A stretch of 64,000 nucleotides of DNA from CAYQSU01 sp964420325 (GTDB taxonomy: Bacteria > Pseudomonadota > Alphaproteobacteria > Rhodospirillales > Defluviicoccaceae), in the NCBI GenBank assembly GCA_964420325.1, contig CAYQSU010000008.1:1-64000 (forward strand), given 5' to 3'. The translations under genes were made by a program, and so were the position numbers. This document shows positions 61,430 to 64,000 of this stretch, piece by piece (the stretch's first letter is position 1; every line of letters starts with the position of its first letter). The notes beneath the pieces are model-generated. The model was given only the letters and a program-made list of their open reading frames with translations. It had not been told where the DNA came from and did not search any database.

Positions 61430-62364
61430 GTCGGAGTCGGGCCGCCGCCGAGGAACACCCGGTCCATGCGGTCCCAGCGGAAATCGCCGAGCACCTCACG
61501 CAGCTTCGGCTCCATGCGGGAGAGGTTGGTGTAGTGGCGAAAGCGGGCGCGGGCGCCGGCGCCGGCGATCCGCGGCTGGGCGGGATCGATCTCCCAGGGG
61601 TGAAAGTAGAACACGCCGGGTCGGCGATCGTGTTGGTTGATGCGGCGAAGCGCCCGCGACATCAGCGCATACGGCAGGAGCCGGAAGTAGCCGCCGCCGC
61701 CGCAGGGCAGGGTCCACGACCCCAACGCCACCGTGCTCACGGGGATCTCCCGGAAATCAGAGCCCTGACAGGGCGCGAAGGCGAACCGGGGTGCGTTCGG
61801 CATGCCGTAATGGTCGTGGCGGATGGGGTAGACGCTGGAACTGTAAAGATGGCCTTCTTCGGCCAGGACCTCGAACGCCCATGGCGTCCTCTCGCCGATC
61901 GAGAAGCTGGCCGCGCGGTATCCCTTCACCGCGGTGCCGGCCACGTCTTCGAGGAGCGCCTTGGTCCGGCGCACGTCGGCGCGGAAGGCATCGGGCGACT
62001 GCCGGTCGACGCGCGTGTGCGCAAAGCCGTGACTGGCGATCTCGTGCCCGGCTTCCCGGATGCGCCGGATCAGGCGCGGATACCTCTCGGCGATCCATCC
62101 CAGCGTGAAGAACGTCGCATGCCCGCCCAGATCGGCAAAGAGGGCCAGAACCGCGTCCGTGGTCCGCTCGATCCGGCTCGGCATGCGGTCCCAGTCCGCC
62201 GGGGAAACCTGGTTGGCGAAGGCCGAAACCTGGAAGTACTCCTCGACGTCGACGCTCATCGCATTGACCATGCCGTCGACCCTGGCCGCGATCGTGGTTG
62301 CGACCGACCGGAGACGGGCGGCCGGCTGCTCCGGCTCCGAGCGCAGGTTCACGGTCGAGACCAT
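61426..62364 (-). CDS. XrtA-system polysaccharide deacetylase
   Basis: 312 aa from the ATG at 62364; a TTG at 62487 lengthens the frame without homology, and a later ATG (MSVDVEEYFQ) is the core start. NodB-type deacetylase: SVDVEEYFQVSAFA with the metal/catalytic Asp, GHATFFTLGWIAERYP, GHEIASHGFAHTR with the His-x4-His-like pair, and the family-specific C-terminal part with YFHPWEIDPAQPRI. It removes N-acetyl groups from the polymer or a precursor. Coupled to FemAB. Confidence 0.92.
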   Translation of the reverse strand: MVSTVNLRSEPEQPAARLRSVATTIAARVDGMVNAMSVDVEEYFQVSAFANQVSPADWDRMPSRIERTTDAVLALFADLGGHATFFTLGWIAERYPRLIRRIREAGHEIASHGFAHTRVDRQSPDAFRADVRRTKALLEDVAGTAVKGYRAASFSIGERTPWAFEVLAEEGHLYSSSVYPIRHDHYGMPNAPRFAFAPCQGSDFREIPVSTVALGSWTLPCGGGGYFRLLPYALMSRALRRINQHDRRPGVFYFHPWEIDPAQPRIAGAGARARFRHYTNLSRMEPKLREVLGDFRWDRMDRVFLGGGPTPT

Positions 62365-62496
62365 GGGCGTTTCGGCTTCATGTCCGGACGTGATCGCCCC
62401 TCCCGGCGAGACAGGCGCCACTGGATCAGTCGGATGTCCGGGCCTGATGCCGGGCGCGGAGATCCGTGTCGGCAAGCAAGGCGGCAACGGCTTCCG

Positions 62497-63591
62497 TCAT
62501 TCGTCTCCCCTTTTCAACTGGTCCTCCAAGGTTGCCACGCGGTCAAGCAGCCTGTCGACTTCCGTCGGCTCGCGCGTACTCTCATCGGTGGCCTCGGCCT
62601 CAAGCGGCCTGCCGAGCGAGCCCTGGGTCAGCGCGAGGGTGAGCAGGCGCTCGAGATTCGCCAGCCGCTGGTTCACCGCATCGAGATCCGAGGCGTTCGC
62701 GGCCGGCGCCACCACCGGCTCGACGGCGCGGCGCGGCTTGGTCTCCCGGCGCACGGTCGCTGCCGCCGGCGACGGCGCCAGAGACTCCTGGCGCATGTCG
62801 ATGACGACTTCGCTGACGTCCTCGCCGGTGAGCTCGTGCCTCTCCTCGAGATAGCCGTAGAGCAGGATGCGGTCGCAGAGGACGTTGATCTTGCGCGGAA
62901 CGCCACCGCTCGCCTCGAAGATCTTCTCGAACGCGCCGTCGGTGAACACCGGGTCGGCGCGCCAGCCGACGCGGCGCAGACGGTGCTCGATGTAGCCCCG
63001 GGTCTCCTCGGCGTCGAGCGGTACCAGGTGGTGTGACGCGATGATCCGCTGGCGCAGCTGCTCGAGGCGGTCGCTGGCCAGAGTCTTGCGGAACTCCGGC
63101 TGGCCGACGAGGCAGATCTGCAGGATCGGCTGCTGCCCGATGCCGAAGTTGGACAGCATGCGCAGCTCCTCGAGCGAGGAGCTGGCGAGACTCTGCACCT
63201 CGTCGATGACCAGGAACGACCGCTTGTTGGCACGGTGATTGGCCAGGAGGAAGGTCTCGATCTGGTTCAACAGGGCAGCCTTCGAGGCCTTGGCATCGGT
63301 GATGCCGAACGACGAGGCGACCATCCTGAGGAGGTCGTTGGCCTGGATCTGGGTGGTGACGATCCGCGCCGTGGCGATGTTCTTGCCTTCGAGCGTGGAC
63401 AGCAGATAGTCGATCAGCGTCGTCTTGCCGGCGCCGATCTCGCCGGTGATGACGATGAAGCCTTCGCCCTTGCTGAGACCGTACGACAGGTAGGCCATCG
63501 CCTTGCGGTGCGGCCGGCTGTCGAAGAAGAAGCGGAAGTCGGGCGTCAGCTGAAACGGAAAGCTCTTGAGGCCGTAGAAGTCGGTATACAT
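62497..63591 (-). CDS. XrtA-associated AAA ATPase
   Basis: 364 aa from ATG 63591 (MYTDFYGLKSFPFQLTPD); an upstream start at 63660 adds residues without homology. ExeA/GspA-like ATPase: Walker A ITGEIGAGKTTLIDYLL, Walker B RSFLVIDEVQSL, and RQRIIASHHLVPLDAEETRGYIEHRL. The C-terminal 100 residues are low complexity with a short coiled coil. Always found with exosortase A; the exact task is unknown. First of the minus-strand series ATPase, deacetylase, FemAB, exosortase, amidotransferase. Confidence 0.93.
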   Translation of the reverse strand: MYTDFYGLKSFPFQLTPDFRFFFDSRPHRKAMAYLSYGLSKGEGFIVITGEIGAGKTTLIDYLLSTLEGKNIATARIVTTQIQANDLLRMVASSFGITDAKASKAALLNQIETFLLANHRANKRSFLVIDEVQSLASSSLEELRMLSNFGIGQQPILQICLVGQPEFRKTLASDRLEQLRQRIIASHHLVPLDAEETRGYIEHRLRRVGWRADPVFTDGAFEKIFEASGGVPRKINVLCDRILLYGYLEERHELTGEDVSEVVIDMRQESLAPSPAAATVRRETKPRRAVEPVVAPAANASDLDAVNQRLANLERLLTLALTQGSLGRPLEAEATDESTREPTEVDRLLDRVATLEDQLKRGDE

Positions 63592-63904
63592 CCCGAAGCA
63601 CTCCGAATCCCGCTCTCCGTCCCGTGCCGCGACCGTTGGGCCGTCCCAACCGAGGGTCATGCTAGCCGGAAAACGTTACAATCATACCAAGTAGGAAGCG
63701 GCACTGCACCTTTCCATGTGGCGAGGCCTCCGCGAAAGCCCTCCGGTGGTCCCGGGCGCGGCCGTCGCGTGCCGCGATGCTTCCAAGAAGACGTTGAGAA
63801 ACCATTGAAGCCTCTCGACCGGCCTCGGCTCGGCGATTGACATTCGGGCGGCGAGCGCGAAGGCTCCCGGTCAGCGACCATCGTCAAGCGGCTCAGTCCC
63901 GGCC
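63592..63904. other. Divergent intergenic region at the right end
   Basis: 313 bp between the XrtA ATPase (minus) and a partial gene (plus). It holds an inverted repeat at 63635-63650 and, at 63837-63842, a TTGACA hexamer on the plus strand whose -10 partner is weak. No gene is seen. Confidence 0.5.
63635..63650. promoter_or_regulatory. Inverted repeat upstream of the XrtA ATPase
   Basis: GTTGGG-CCGT-CCCAAC, perfect 6-bp arms, 44 bp before the ATPase start codon. Candidate operator or leader hairpin. Confidence 0.4.
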
Positions 63905-64000
63905 ATGAAGCGAAATGAGAGCGAGAAATCCGGCTACCGGCCGAATCAGGGCATCGCCGTCGACCTCCCCGACCTGCGTTCGCCCCTGCTGCTCGTCGTC
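63905..64000 (+). CDS. Start of a gene cut by the window edge
   Basis: 32 codons open to the edge, from ATG 63905: MKRNESEKSGYRPNQGIAVD, then LPDLRSPLLLVV. A polar start and then a hydrophobic turn suggest a membrane protein. In an XrtA locus a sugar transferase or outer-membrane protein could lie here, but the fragment is too short to tell. The ribosome site is weak, so it may not be a gene. Confidence 0.4.
   Translation, partial: MKRNESEKSGYRPNQGIAVDLPDLRSPLLLVV

Noticed and set aside
63837..63865. Sigma-70 promoter from a perfect TTGACA
   Set aside because: At 17 bp spacing the -10 hexamer would be AAGGCT, which does not match; the -35 match alone is weak evidence.

Overview
High-GC, densely packed bacterial DNA that looks alphaproteobacterial, most likely Rhodospirillales-like. 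The evidence is the gene families and their order: a two-subunit glycine cleavage P protein in a gcvT-H-PA-PB operon, thrB followed by rnhA, an aa3-type oxidase cluster with ctaG and DUF983, a ubiTUV operon behind an FNR box, and an XrtA (exosortase A) exopolysaccharide locus. The genus cannot be fixed from this window. I see no tRNA, rRNA or CRISPR array.

Region 1 (1-3550): a non-coding leader with ten GTCGC units at about 10-bp spacing and a GTTC-N7-GTTC LexA-like box, followed by three plus-strand genes. These encode a 782-aa Cys-rich protein with an internal duplication, a DUF1360 membrane protein and a 103-aa phage-like protein. This is the least understood part of the window. Region 2 (3716-12087, minus strand): ubiTUV (oxygen-independent ubiquinone synthesis) behind a perfect FNR/Anr box, an MFS transporter, and gcvT-gcvH-gcvPA-gcvPB. 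Region 3 (12168-25843): a lipoprotein, a CDGSH Fe-S protein, a peptidoglycan-binding repeat protein, thrB, rnhA, two hemerythrins in tandem, a peroxiredoxin, a DsbD/ScsB-like thiol exchanger, a YqgE/AlgH protein, an M16 peptidase, thrC and an M32 carboxypeptidase.

Region 4 (25851-34413): cytochrome oxidase. Plus-strand coxB-ctaD-ctaG-ctaE-DUF983-DUF2189 faces a minus-strand group of a 29-aa membrane peptide, DUF420, a degenerate heme-copper-oxidase-like protein and ctaB. Region 5 (34435-46304): a SagB-type double nitroreductase, a CHAD protein, a partner-switching phosphatase/kinase plus STAS protein leading directly into an MCE lipid-transport operon, a CBS protein, a GCS2 ligase with an N-formylglutamate amidohydrolase, and a DMT exporter.

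Region 6 (46305-64000): an IS110-family element with a structured leader that may be its bridge RNA, inserted just before tviB. The XrtA locus follows: an export lipoprotein, PrsR/PrsK, a chain-length protein, a tyrosine kinase, an amidotransferase, an exosortase A-EpsI fusion, FemAB, a deacetylase, an ATPase, and the start of a further gene at the right edge. The chain-length gene is interrupted by 100 Ns whose two flanks are the same 55 bases, so that break is an assembly artefact.
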